The notes beneath the pieces are model-generated. The model saw only the letters and a program-made list of their open reading frames with translations, ran no database searches and was not told where the DNA came from. A stretch of 64,000 nucleotides of DNA from Siphlonurus alternatus (lineage: Eukaryota; Arthropoda; Insecta; Ephemeroptera; Siphlonuridae): positions 13,177,309 through 13,241,308 of the forward strand of contig OX463786.1 of the NCBI GenBank assembly GCA_949825025.1, given 5' to 3'. Within the stretch, counting starts at the first letter, position 1; each line of letters begins with the position of its first letter. Shown one piece after another: positions 1 to 13,300 of the stretch. The position numbers were made by a program, and so were the translations under genes.

Positions 1-589
1 ATCTGTCATGTTATTTTCCTGTTTTATATTGTACAATATTTAAAAAAAAAAAAACATAAAGAACATTCATTGGATATAAAAGGGTATAAATGCTATATTC
101 ATCATTAAATTTTTGGGCAATTTTTTTTTTTTTTTTTTTTGTTAAAATTAATGCAGTACTAATTTAATTTTAACCAATTATTATAAAACAGTTTCTGCTA
201 TTCTATCTATGTAGTCGATGAATATAACAATTAAAAGTGTATTTGAATATATACCCTTATTTCAGTGTTAGCAGAAACATAATATTTAAAAAAAAAAAAA
301 AAAAATGGTGAGGCAGCATTTTATAATTGGCTGCAGTAAATATTTTTTTGTGTGTTTACTTTATATTGTAAGTTTTGGGATTGGTGTTTTGTCAGTTGAT
401 TGTATGATAATGTATTGAATTGAAGAAATAAGTATTAAAATTAAGGTTGATCACAGATTTTGCAAAATTTGATATTTTAAAAAAAAGTTATAAAGGAATT
501 TGAATCATTGAAATGTACCTTGCTTGTTGGTTCCTTTTGTAAATAATCAAAAGTACAGTAACAAATTCAACCTCGTCCTGCATTGATGT
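1..589. other. AT-rich intergenic DNA
   Basis: Poly-A and poly-T runs (42-54, 121-140, 290-304). No gene or clear repeat seen. Confidence 0.6.
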
Positions 590-1057
590 TTAAGGCTTAA
601 CCTGAGATATTCGGACGAAAAAAGTCGTATCGACAGATGTTCTTGAAATTAATTTGGTAGACTTACAACAATTGTCCAAATACTACTGATTTTTTTCAGA
701 TTTTTTTAACCGTTGGTTTAATTATAATTAATTTATTCAAATGTGTATTTTGTATCCTTTCAATGTTAAATTTTTCAATCAACATTGCACAAAAACGGCT
801 CGAGATTTTTTTTTAAATTTTACATGGATTAAAAGCTAATTTTTTGGACTATTTTTCTGAATTGTTTTCATATATTTCGAACCGTGGCGATGATCGTTTC
901 TGATATGTCCTAAGAAACTTGGCAACGCTCTCAAGGACTGTAGTTACCACCCCCTCCTAATCTTTTATTCGCATTACTATTGCAACAGTGTTGTCAGATT
1001 TGCAGGTGTAGCCACGCCTCTTGACCTTGACAGACAAATTCTCAGGTTATACCTTAA
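590..1057 (+). mobile_element. TTAA MITE family A, copy 1
   Basis: Bounded by TTAAGGCTTAACCTGAGA and TCTCAGGTTATACCTTAA. The interior (CGTGGCGATGATCGTTTC, AGCCACGCCTCTTGACCTTG) matches copies at 29326, 45694 and 50594. TTAA at both ends suggests a piggyBac- or Kolobok-type target duplication. Confidence 0.8.
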
Positions 1058-2199
1058 TGAGGGGGCAGTTTGTTTTGTACTCTCAAAAAGGAAAGGAAAA
1101 CTTCCTATTTTTTGATTATCATGAAACTGTTTTTTCATTTTGTCTTCTTACAAATGAAGTCTCGGCTAATTAATCATTTTTAATTTTCTATTTTATCACA
1201 TAATCTACAATTCTAAGTGCAATAAAAAAGTTACTGTGTAATTAAATTTATTAAACCTGATAAATGTAGCAATTCACTTTTTTTTTAATAGGTAGAGCTA
1301 CTAATAAAAATTAAGTTAAGCTGTGATCAACTTTAATTGAATGTTGATGGACTTATTATTATTGTAAAATATAGACTGGTTTTATCAGTTTATTAATTAT
1401 TATTTTGTTGGACTGATTAGTTTAAAATAAAAAAATAAAGCATGCTTTCCCAATTAGATTTTTTTATGTTAGTGGGTTATTCTTTTTTATTATTATACTT
1501 GTTAAATTGCTTGCGCTTCTTTTTTTAATTATTTTAGAAAAAGTTTTCATTCTCCTCATTATATTTAAGTTTTTTTTCTACTCTTATAATAAGATCTAAA
1601 ATGAAAATTTTGGTCTCCTATATCTGTCTTTCTCTCTGTGTGTATGTCTGTTATTATATACTGAATCATGTGGTCTTTCCATATTTGCTCTTATATTATT
1701 TCTCTATTTTTTCTTTTCCTATGTCTTTATTATACACTATAAGCTTGATTAAAGTATCCTTAAAAAATATGAAAAAAAAAAAAATATTACTATTATATTA
1801 ATAAAGTGTACATTTTTTAAGTTATATTTTTTTATTACACAAAACCTTTACCTTTTCTGCTTATGTTTTATGATCAGAAATTTGAGGAAAAAATTTTAGT
1901 TCACGAGATCTGGAAAAGTTAACACCACTATTGCACATGTTTTGCAGAATCTAGCTAGCTAATAGGGCATTTATGATAGTTTATGAGGTTTTCTGTAAGA
2001 TTATATTTGAATTAAATTGCTTGGTCCAAATTATGGAGGAATAGGTACATTTTTCCATGTATTGAAATACAAGCCACCATTTTTCATAGTATCTCATAGG
2101 CCACAAAAATTTTGATAAGAATAAACAAACCCCGCCCTCCACATCAAATTACTTGTGATACCTCCTAGAGGTTTCTGTTAGCCTGATACAAGAGACTGA

Positions 2200-2370
2200 G
2201 GGCCTGTTTTTTTACTCGGTCAGACCGGTCGGCCGACCACTCGGAGGGGAAATGGAGGGGAAACGGTCGCTCTGGTTGCTGCAAAAAGATAGACCATTCT
2301 GACCGCTTTTCCCCCCTGCCTCGCTAAACGGAACAGCCAAACCGGTCAGACCGAGTAAGAAAACGCCCCC
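2200..2370. mobile_element. PIF/Harbinger-like MITE (TGA duplication)
   Basis: GGGCCTGTTTTTTTACTCGG ... complement, flanked by TGA at 2197-2199 and 2371-2373. A 3-bp duplication and GGGCCTGTT end fit Harbinger-type MITEs. Confidence 0.65.
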
Positions 2371-2940
2371 TGAATTTCAACCTATATATTTTCTCTAGTG
2401 GAAAAATTTTGAGCCAAGAAACAGAATTTCTAGCAGGCAAACATAAAGCTATAAGAGGTATATCCTTAGATTCCTTAGCATTGAAGCTTATATTTCACTA
2501 CACCTACATTCTTATCATATTTTTTAGATAATAATTTTTTCCTAGTTGTTGTAATGCCTTTCTTTAGTCATTGGTTGGTAATGAGGAAATCCTTGACCAA
2601 AATTAAGTAATAAATTAAACACATATATTATTGAATCTATAATTATTTATTTATTATTATTGCTCATAGCAGCGACATTTCTTAACTTAAAAAATAGAAA
2701 TCGTTAAACGAATGAAAATAAAATTAATACACAGTTATTATGAGAGGAAGGAACAAATATTACATTATAATTACAAAATTAATGACAGAGATTTATGAGG
2801 ATGATGGAGATTTCTTCTCAATTTTTATTCTTGGATGTTCATATACTGGTCTAGTTCTCGATCAAGCTGAGCTTTCGTGCCTGTTGACAAAAACAAAAAC
2901 ATGTTCAAACACAAATGGATTTATATAACATTTAATATAC

Positions 2941-3021
2941 CAGGGTGTATACCAATTATCTTCAGGGAAATTCCATGACTTTTCCAGGTTTTCCAGAGCT
3001 CTTTTGAAATTTCCAGGTGGA
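2941..3021 (+). mobile_element. CAGGGTGTATACC MITE fragment
   Basis: Begins CAGGGTGTATACCAA, then GGGAAATTCCATGACTTTT and CCAGG repeats. Only one end is clear. Same family as 15774-15893. Confidence 0.55.
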
Positions 3022-4365
3022 GTTTTAATACTCAATACTCCTGGCATGTCAACTAACCACGCTTATTATAGAAGTCAATTTTTTTTTTGCCTGGTCAGCA
3101 AATACATTATAGAAAGATGAGTGAAAATTTCCATGCAATAGAACGTCATGATTTACCATGGACACTTTTACACCAAAGATTATTCAGTTTATATTTAATT
3201 ATGATTTTCTTCTTCATCTTAAATTAACTTAAGAGTATAAATTTAACTGATATATTAAAATAAATTCTAAAAACATGATAAGAATTAAAGGTGTTTTTTT
3301 ATTGTTTGACTATACTATATGATATATTATATATATGAGGATATTTTTTATTGTAAATCAAAACCTGATGATGAAATTTATGTTTCAAGGATACTGTATT
3401 TGATTTTAATGTTAATTCTTCCACACAGGTGTTGCTAGGGTTTGGGAACAAAAAATTATATAATAAAAACAATAAAAAATAAATTTACATATTTTTTTAT
3501 TAAAAAAAAATTGCACTTTTTTCTTTTATAATCTGTACATTACTATACTGTTGATTTTGAATAGAAAAAAATAGCACCTTTTTCTTTTTCAATCTGTACA
3601 TTACTATACTATTGATTTTGAATAGCAATAGCACAAAGACATTTATTATAGTATTTTTTTAATAAAAGATGTTCAAGAAAAAAAAATACTAGCAATTAAT
3701 AGTTTTCCAGTCATTTAAAAATTTTGGAGTTTAAACTGAACCTTGCAATGCTGAAACCAATATGTTATGGGAGATGAAAACATTGCAGATATTAGTAATG
3801 GCATTTAACATTTTTTTTTTTTTACATTAGTCATATAATTCATTTTTTTTAATACAAAGAACCATAATAAGTATACAGTTTGAGCATTTCAGATAATTCT
3901 TTTTTACTATTTTATGTTAAACAGAAGTTATAACAGTTAAATTTAAATTAATTTTACAAATATACAACATATTTAAATTAAATGCAAGTCACAGTAACTA
4001 TGAATCATCACATCATATCATATTAAGTTAGAATATTAGAAATTTATTTAAAGACTCTTCTCATAAATATATACATTTATAGCAGCAGACTGCGTACTGT
4101 CAGAATAATATATTTTTTGGATTTTATATATTAACTGTAAACAAAATTTAGGATTAATAAAAACCATTATTTTGTTATATAGTTCCCATTATCTAAATTA
4201 AAATACATATCACAATCTGACAAGACTGTTACTCTCCTTTTCCATTACAACAATACAAAATATAAACTAACACAGCTTTGAGGAACTTTTTTATAATCAT
4301 AAATTTTCTTCCGTCTTGGACAGATTATTGCATATTGCAATACTTCCCTACCTTCAAAGGTGAAG

Positions 4366-7300
4366 TTATTGCTTGGATTTGTACTTCTCAATTTCTTTGT
4401 CTATTTGTAATAAATCTTCATTGGCAGCATCCCAAACTTTCTGTTTTTTTGCTGCTAGTTCTTTTAATTTTATGTCATTTGCTCTTTTCTCACTACGAGC
4501 TTTTTGTTCCTCCGATTCACTTTCTTTCTGTACTTCCAAATGGTTTTTGTATGTCTGATTGCTTTTTCTGAAATAGAACATCATATTTGAAGTAATTTTA
4601 AGCTTTTCTAGTCCACCAACTTGCAGGACCGAGTCATACACATGGCGCTGTGCAACTAGTGAGTGTTCAGTCATATTTTCTATTAACAAATTGGAATTTA
4701 CTGAAAATCCTCGTTCCAGGAATGCATTGCCATGAGATAAAATACAAATGATTTTAATAAATTTTGCCAGCTCTGTATACTTGAACTCACTCTCTTCTAT
4801 GCACTGCATCCAAACTACATCCAACCTGCTCTTACTCCGAGAGAAGTTTTTAAACTTATCCTGTGTATGACTTTCAGAAACCAATCTGAGATACTGTCTA
4901 TGCATTAAGTCTCCTTCTAATGAGTCAATTCGATTTGCTTTTTGCAATGTCGTTAGGGCTAGGGTCATCAATGTACTTCCAACACTACAGTTTAGAACAT
5001 TTTTAGGGGCTAAGCAAGATGCACCTTTAATTATGTCATATTTTAAAGGACACTTTTCAAGAAGTTTTTTAACGACAGCGATGAGACATTGTAGACATTG
5101 TTTTTTGAACATGATTACATTTTTGTCGGGACCATGATTATACTTGGCAATCGTACTGTCCACCAAGAAACCAAATTTTAAGTCAGCTACTTTAATATGA
5201 TTGTCTTTGTTTCCATAATCGAATCTAGCAACATTTGTAACTTCTGCAATTAATTTTGGTTTAATAAATTTTTGAAGAAGTGTACGTAGGAGATTGGTAT
5301 ACATTTCTATCAGAAAGGGGGTCATGGGACTGTCAGTTTGCAGCTCCCGCATGATGGGCTCCATGTCCAGTGCGAGAGACTGGAAAAATGCTAATTGGGC
5401 TGGGAGGAGAGGGTCTGCTAGACAACTATTTATGGTTTTGAAATTTTCTCCTTTGGGCAAGCACTTTTCTTCTTTACACTTCTGTACATAAATAAGCAGA
5501 GATGGCACCATCTCCCTTGCCCTGCCAGCTACATCTGAATTTTCTAGCCATCTAATTTTACAGAATTTTTTGGGACCAGTTTCTACTCCTGTTAGATTAC
5601 TAAAGTCTGCTTTTTTAGCACATGATTCAAAAAATTTGAACAGGGACCTGAGAAATTTTTGAATCGGCCAACCAGCTTCTTGAATTCCTAGCTTAAACGC
5701 ATTATGAGTTACATGAATGCCACAGCTACCTGTGTCAAGAATTTGAGGTTCATCTTTTGTACCACCTGCAAGTTTTCTAAGCTCAGACAAGAGTTTGATG
5801 TTAACGTTGGGTCCATCCATGGACACTTGAATAATTTTAACTAGATCCCTGCTGCAAAGACTTTTTGTTATTCCTCCTAATAGGTCCATTGCCGTAGCAT
5901 GACCCAGGAATACAGAATTAATGTACAAAGTGGATGCCATGTTTTCTTTTAAACTCCAAAGCTTTACATACAAATCTTGTTGTTGCCTTTTCAAAACTTT
6001 ATTAAATGACTCATCAAAACCTAATACCAACAGTTCAGCTTGCTGAATTATTTTACTAACCTCAGATTGATAATATGGTCCAAGGCCGTAAGTTACCCCG
6101 TAACCTACTTTGTCTTTAGCAAGTTTCATACTAAGTGCAATGTTGGAATCCGGGAACATGGTTGGGAAAAGAGATGCAGAGGACGCAGCACAGCGATTGC
6201 TCATGCCTGACATCACTACTTGATGGCACCACAGGATTTCTGTTTTGGTAACAGAATCCTTCTCAACATACCCCATTAAGTGACTTGTTTTTCTTATAGA
6301 TGTGGTTGTTTCAATGTGATTTGCCGAGGATGTTTCTGAAGGCAGGGTTGATGCTGATGCCGACGGCAGGGTTGTTGCTGTTGCTGATGGCAGGGATGTA
6401 GGTGTCGCTGATGACACAGCCGTTGTTGCACTGCTGCCTTGTTGAACACTTGTTGATGTGCAGACTGATGCTGGTTCTGGAGGCAAAAATAACAGTTAAA
6501 TTTTTATCTATGGGAGCTGATCTGATTAAACATTCTACGTTGGTTTTAATTTAAATTATGAATAATGGTAAAAAAAAAAAAATCTAACTCTTTTTCTACT
6601 TTAACTTCAATATTATTAAATTTTTATCATCAAAATTTAATACGGGAAGGGGGGAGGAACACATGATTACTTAAAAATTTTGATGCGAAGTAAAGACTAA
6701 AAGTCACTAACATGAATACTTCTCGGCATATAAAGAGAAATATAAAAAAAAAATAAAAACTTCAACAATCATAACACGACGCTATCTATATCCCTTGCGG
6801 AGTAAGCCAGCAGCATTCCCACGTCTAAATCTAGACTACATCTGAACTGCAGCAGTCCAGATCAGTTCAAAATTATGCTAGTTCAGATAGTTGTAAATAG
6901 TATAAAATTGGCCGGTTTTGAACTGTTTGAGCTACCAATTTTGAACTGGCCACAGTTGTAAATAGCTCATAGCAGTCCAGACAATACAGCTCAGAACAGT
7001 CCAGCCTAGCTCAAACTAGCTCGTTTACGCTGATACTCAGGCAGTCCATTATAGCTCAAACCAGTTCATTGCTGCTATACATGCAACAGTCCATTCTAGC
7101 TCAGAACAGTCCAGCCTAGCTCAAAAGAGTCCAATGTACTGTAGCAGCTGTACTGCAGTCCAGGGCAGTCCATTCTAGCTCAGAACAGTCCAGCCTAGCT
7201 CAAAAGAGTCCAATGCACTGTAGCAGCTTTACTATAGTCCAGGACAGTCCATCGCAGCTCAGAATAGTCCAGCCTAGTTCAAATGCGTCCAATACATTAT

Positions 7301-10300
7301 AGCAGCTGTACTGCAGTCCAGGACAGTCCATCGCAGCTCAGAATAGTCCAGCCTAGCTCAAACGCGTCCAATACATTATAGCAGTTGTACTGCAGTCCAG
7401 GACTGTCCATTCTAGCTCAGAATAGTCCAGCCTAGTTCAAACGCGTCCAATACATTATAGCAGCTGTACTGCAGTCCAGGACTGTCCATCGCAGCTCAGA
7501 ATAGTCCAGCCTAGCTCAAACGCGTCCAATACATTATAGCAGCTGTACTGCAGTCCAGGACTGTCCATTCTAGCTCAGAATAGTCCAGTCTAGTTCAAAC
7601 ACGTCCAATACATTATAGCAGCTGTACTGCAGTCCAGGACTGTCCATCGCAGCTCAGAACAGTCCAGCCTAGCTCAAAAGAGTTCAATACATTATAGCAG
7701 CTGTACTGCAGTCCAGGACTGTCCATCGCAGCTCAGAATAGTCCAGTCTAGCTCAAACGAGTCCAATGCAATGTAGTAACTTTACCGCAGTCCAGGACTG
7801 TCTAAAGCAGCTCAGAACTGCACACAGGTAGCGCTACAACATTCAAATGTTGACACACAAAATGGTACTCACCCGCTACCTTAATGCCCCCGGGTGTCGG
7901 TCCGGACGGTCGTGGCTAGGTCCAGGTTACTAAACACAGGTAGTGCTACAACATTTACCTGAACATTCAAATGGTGATCTCGACACACAAAACGGTACTC
8001 ACTTATAGCTACCTGCATGCCCCATGGTGTCGGTCTGGAGTGTCCTGTCAGTCATGTCTTCGTCAAAGTTGTAACAGTAAAGTATTATATAAATGCACTC
8101 ACTCATGCTACACAAAAAGAAAATACTGGTAATGTGAAGAAAATGAACTCAATAGATAGCTGTTAACACTAAAAACCCTGGCAAATGTACAGTATCAATA
8201 ATTATGCATACCCAGTACTGTAAGTATTTTTATATGGAAAAAGTGTAAGTAAGAGAATCAAAGAAAAACTACAATAGTGTATATATTATACAAAACTAAA
8301 AAAAAAAAAACATGCATACAGATAGAAAATGTATTAAGCTTCTTACACATAATCAAAAATTGCTGCAGAGTGTCTTATAAATAGAGATCCGAAAGAAAAT
8401 GAAGTAATTTTTCTGCGGAAAGCCGTGGCAAATTACGACTTTGCATGTAGTATGCATATGCATAATATGTGAAAGCTCTTTTACAGCAATAAAAACAGGC
8501 ATAATGCATAGAGTATTATGTATGCATACTGTAATGTTACAGTACAGTATATGTACAGTATGCATGTCATACCGGTACAGTGTGCATACATAGTTGTTAG
8601 GCTCGAACATACACTATGATATACAGTATGCATACAAGGCCTCAATATTTAAAAGAAAGTTAATGTACCTCTGACCACAGGATCTTACTGGTATACGTTA
8701 TCAGTGAGATGAGGTAGTATTCGTTCCCAAATATTCACACTTTGGCAGCGTCTCGGGCCTGTTAGAGAGAGAGTGCCACTTGGACAGCAGCAGGGAAAAG
8801 AAAAATATTCCGATCAGATTTAACCCTGATAGTTGTCATACGGACTTAATACACAAAATATCTTACCTTATAAAGTTCCTTTCACATGGTCCGATTTTTT
8901 TGCAAAAATATGCCGCAACAAACGTACCGCCGTAAGAAAATCAAGTGAAGCTTGATTTTTTTGCAAAATGTTGCGGCGTGATTGTGAAAGAAGCCTAATA
9001 GATTACATGCCGAAGAGTTTGAAATATAGTAGTTTAATTAATACGTCAAATAGTACACAAAACAATAATTTGTATCACAACACCACACGCTAGCTAGCAG
9101 CCAACTATAAGCAGCATTGAGATAAAATAATAGCAGCGACTGGTCGCCGGTCGGACCGGTACAAATTTCAAAACCGTTTCAAAACAAGATGGCGCTTTGT
9201 GCGGCTCAGTTCTTGGCGCAATGCATGATGGGCATTGATGGTGAAAACACACCACTTTCTTCAAAATAAATGCTGCTGCACGACGAAAGTTCAGTTTTTA
9301 TAGTTTATTATTTCTACCTCTTTGATTTTTATAGACTTCACTAATTATGTAATTTAATTAAATTTTGTAATTTATATGTGAGCATTTGCATGTCATGATG
9401 GTGTTTTATAATTATAATATCTTATAAATATGTAATAAAAGAACTAAGCTAGCTTCTCAATAAACTAATTTGAACTAGACTGGACTGTCTGAGCTGCATT
9501 GGACTGCCGCTGTACTGGTTTGAGCTAAACTGGACTGTCTGAGCTGCGGTGGACTAACCTGGACTACAGTGGACTGTCTGAACTAGACTGGACTGTCTGA
9601 GCTGCGGTGGAATGTCCTGGACTGCTGTGGACTGTCTCCCACGAGAAAATAAATGCGAATAAATTGTGAATACGAGTGAAAAATTCACACATTTTCCCAC
9701 ATGTTGAAGCCGATTGACGACTCTCTCATGCAGATTGATGCGTCATTCACGCATTTTAACAAATTTTTAATAATTTAACAAAATAAGTGTATTTCAAGCA
9801 ATTTCGCCCATCCATATTGACATATACTGATTAATATTCACATAGTTGACTAGAGCAACTCCACGCATTTTCACATAAATTGACGTATTTTTAATTTAGT
9901 ATCAACTTCACCTCTATTGATGCAAATTGAGTTGATTCCACTCGCCCATTTTCATGAATTTTCACGCAGTTTCATCCAATTATGATCCAACATTTTTTAT
10001 AAAGTCAGTTCATGTATACTGACGCACTTTCAGCCAGTTTGATGCAAAGTACGTTCACTCACTTTGAAACTTTTTCATGCACATTCACCCATTTGTCAAC
10101 CAATTTTTTTCATAAAGTCCCCTCATGCAAATTGACACATTTTGACATATTTTGACGCATTTTCACCAATTTGCTGACCATTTTTTTTCAGAAAGTCCCC
10201 TCATGCAAATTGGCACATTTTGACATATTTTGACGCATTTTCACCAATTTGCTGACCATTATTTTTCATAAAGTCCCCTCATGCAAATTGGCACATTTTG

Positions 10301-13300
10301 ACATATTTTGACGCATTTTCACCAATTTGTTGACCATTTTTTTTATAAAGTCCCCTCATGCAAATTGACACATTTTGACATATTTTGACGCATTTTCACC
10401 AATTTGCTGACCTTTTTTTTTTATAAAGTCCCCTCATGCAAATTGACACATTTTGACATATTTTGACGCACTTTCACCCATTTGTTGACCATTTTTTTTT
10501 AGTAAAGACCCCTAATGTTTTTTCACGCATTTTCACACATTTTCACGCACTTTGAACTATTTGTTCGACAATTTTTTTTAACAACATCCTTTAGTGCATA
10601 TTAATGTATTTTAACATATTTTCAGCATCTCTCAGTAGGAAATTTGACGTCCCATGACCAGCAAGTGACGTCATGGAACAAGGCGTGAAAAAATTTTATT
10701 CATGTGAGGGGACTTAGGAAAAAAATTAGTCGACAAATGGTCGAAGTGCGTAAAAATGTGTGAAAATGCGTGAAAATACATTAGTGGTCTTTATTAAAAA
10801 AAAGGGTCAACAAATGGGTGAAAGTGCGTGAAAAAGTGTGAAAATGCGTGGATATGCATGAAGGGACTTAATGAAAAATGTTGGTCGACAAATGGGTGAA
10901 AGTGCGTGGAAAAGTGTGAAAATGCGTGAATATGCATGAGGGGACTTCATGAAAAAAATGTTCTACAAATCTGGTCACATGACCGGAAGTCATGTGACTT
11001 GGCGGTTGGTAGTAACACAAGATGGCTGACGCAGAGAGGTTATAGAAAGCTCCTCGTGTGTGTATGGTGATTTATGAGGTGTTTAAGTGAAGTTTTACTT
11101 ATTCCTGAACATTAAATAGTTAATTACAATGAAGTTAGGTTACCATTCGTTTGTCCAGTGTTAATATTTGCCATTTTTTCGCACTTTTTATGATGTAAAA
11201 AGAGAAAATTTAATGTTGCATTTTTGCCGGTCGAGTTTTCAAAATGTCAGATTTAATTGGAGTCGCATGAAATATCGAAGATTAAGCCACGACGAGAAGT
11301 TCTATCAGATAAGTAAAAACAGTTCTTATTAATTTATTTAATTATGACGAAGTATAAAAATAATTCCTTTAATAGTTAAATTATTCAAAGGAATCATTAA
11401 TAATTATAAAAAAGTAGTGAAAACCTTTTATACTGCTATATATAGTCAGCCTAGTAAGTTTTTTTTTTATAAAAGCCTCTCATTTTATACTAGCTGTATA
11501 TCTGTATACCGGCCTATATTTCTGTTTGTAAAAATTATTGTTTTTATTTTGCTTTCGATGTTTGACAAATGAGAACAATCTTTATTACTGTACGTAAAAA
11601 TTTGCGCGCGTTTCTTTGTGGATTTTTCGTACATTTCAGGTATCCATGGGGACTGAGGCCATGGGACTGCATTCACTTCTAATGGTTTGGTGAGCTAGCC
11701 TGCGACGAAAAATGCATGAGACCATGTGTAAAAATTTGGTAAATGATGGTGTGAAAATTCGTGGGAATGAATGAATTTTGCATGTATAGACTTTGTGAAA
11801 AAATTACTTGTTAAATGTATGAAATTTCGTGAAAAGGTTTGAAAAATATTAAATTTGAATGACTGGAATTTGTAAAATAATATGGTTGATAAAAGCGTGA
11901 AAGTTCATGAAAAAGCGTCAAAATGAGTGAATTTGAAGGACTGAACTTTGTAAAAAATAATGGTTGATAAAAGTGTGAAAGTTCATGAAAAAGCGTCAAA
12001 ATGAGTGAATTTGAATGACTGGACATTGTAAAAAATTATGGTTGATAAAAGCGTGAAAGTTCGTGAAAAAGCGTCAAAATGAGTGAATTTGAATGACTGG
12101 ACTTTGTAAAAAAATTATGGTTGATAAAAGCGTGAAAGTTCCTGAAAAATCGTCAAAATGAGTGAATTTGAATGAATGGACTTAAGGAAAAAAATTAATC
12201 AATGAAAGTGTGAAAGTTCACGAAAAGGCGTCAAAATGTGCGAGCCAGTATACCTGAAAGTGTGTGAATTCGAGCGAAGTATTTTGGTGGCAGGAATTTA
12301 CGTCAATATTTGTTAATATTAATCAAATTACATGAAAATGTGCCAATATATGATATCAAATTCACTCGCGCATATTGACTCAGAAAAGGGGCGAAATTTA
12401 GGTGAATTGGAGTCAATATGCGCGAGCCAATATACCTGAAAGTGCATGAAGTCGAGCGAAGTATTTCGGCAGGCATTTACGTCAATACTAATCAAAATAC
12501 GTGAAAATGCGTCAATATAAAGTACCAAACATCGCCAAAGTGCATCAATACACGTTAATTCACTTGCGCATATTGACTCTAAAAAGGGGCGAAATTTAGG
12601 TGAATTGGAGTCAATATGCGCGAGCCAATATACCTGAAAGTGCGTGAAGTCGAGCGAAGTATTTCGGCAGGCATTCACGTCAATACTCGTCAATATTCAT
12701 CAATATACGTGAAAATGCGTCAATATAAAGTACCAAACATCGCCAAAGTGCATCAATACACGTTAATTCGCTCGCGCATATTGACTCCAAAAAGGGGCGA
12801 AATTTAGGTTAATTGGAGTCAATATGTGCGAGTGAATTTGTTGTGAGCTTTCACTCTTTTTTTCTCGTGGGCTGAGCTTCAATTAACTAATTTGAACTAG
12901 ACTGGACTCTCTGAACTGCATTGGACTGCCGCTGTACTGGTTTGAGCTAAACTGGACTGTCTAAGCTGCGGTGGACTGTCCTGGACTACAGTGGACTGTC
13001 TGAGCTTCAATGGACTAATTTGAACTAGACTCTGGACTGTCTGAGCTGCGGTGGACTGTCCTGGACTGCAGTGGACTGTCTGAGCTTTAATGGACTAATT
13101 TGAACTAGACTGGACTGTCTGAGCTTCAATTAACTAATTTGAACTAGACTGGACTGTCTGAGCTGCAGTGGACTGTCCTGGACTGCAGTGGACTGTCTGA
13201 GCTTCAATTAACTAATTTGAACTAGACTGGACTCTCTGAACTGCATTGGACTGCCGCTGTACTGGTTTGAGCTAAACTGGACTGTCTAAGCTGCGGTGGA

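Larger units (their letters stand above)
1058..4365. other. AT-rich intergenic DNA downstream of the hAT-like gene
   Basis: Apart from the MITEs at 2200-2370 and 2941-3021, it holds a direct duplication of about 60 bp (near 3517-3566 and 3579-3627, ATCTGTACATTACTATACT) and homopolymer runs. No coding region. Confidence 0.6.
9638..12874. mobile_element. 3.2-kb inner satellite foldback element
   Basis: Begins CCCACGAGAAAA and ends TTTTCTCGTGGG. It is inserted in the satellite array GACTGTCTGAGCTTC: the left flank ends GACTGTCT and the right flank begins CTGAGCTTC, so CT is duplicated (2-bp target duplication inferred from the array consensus). The left arm (9700-10630) is rich in TTTTGACGCATTTTCAC; the right arm (10680-10970 and 11700-12860) carries the complement, GAAAATGCGTGAA. 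The axis lies near 10640-10675. A unique segment lies at 10975-11700. Confidence 0.75.

Noticed and set aside
4278..4571. ORF on + strand overlapping the hAT-like 3' end
   Set aside because: Antisense shadow of the transposase-like exon; no family resemblance.
8353..8610. 85-codon minus-strand ORF
   Set aside because: Lies in a TATGCAT-rich repeat tract; His/Cys/Tyr-rich translation reflects the repeat.
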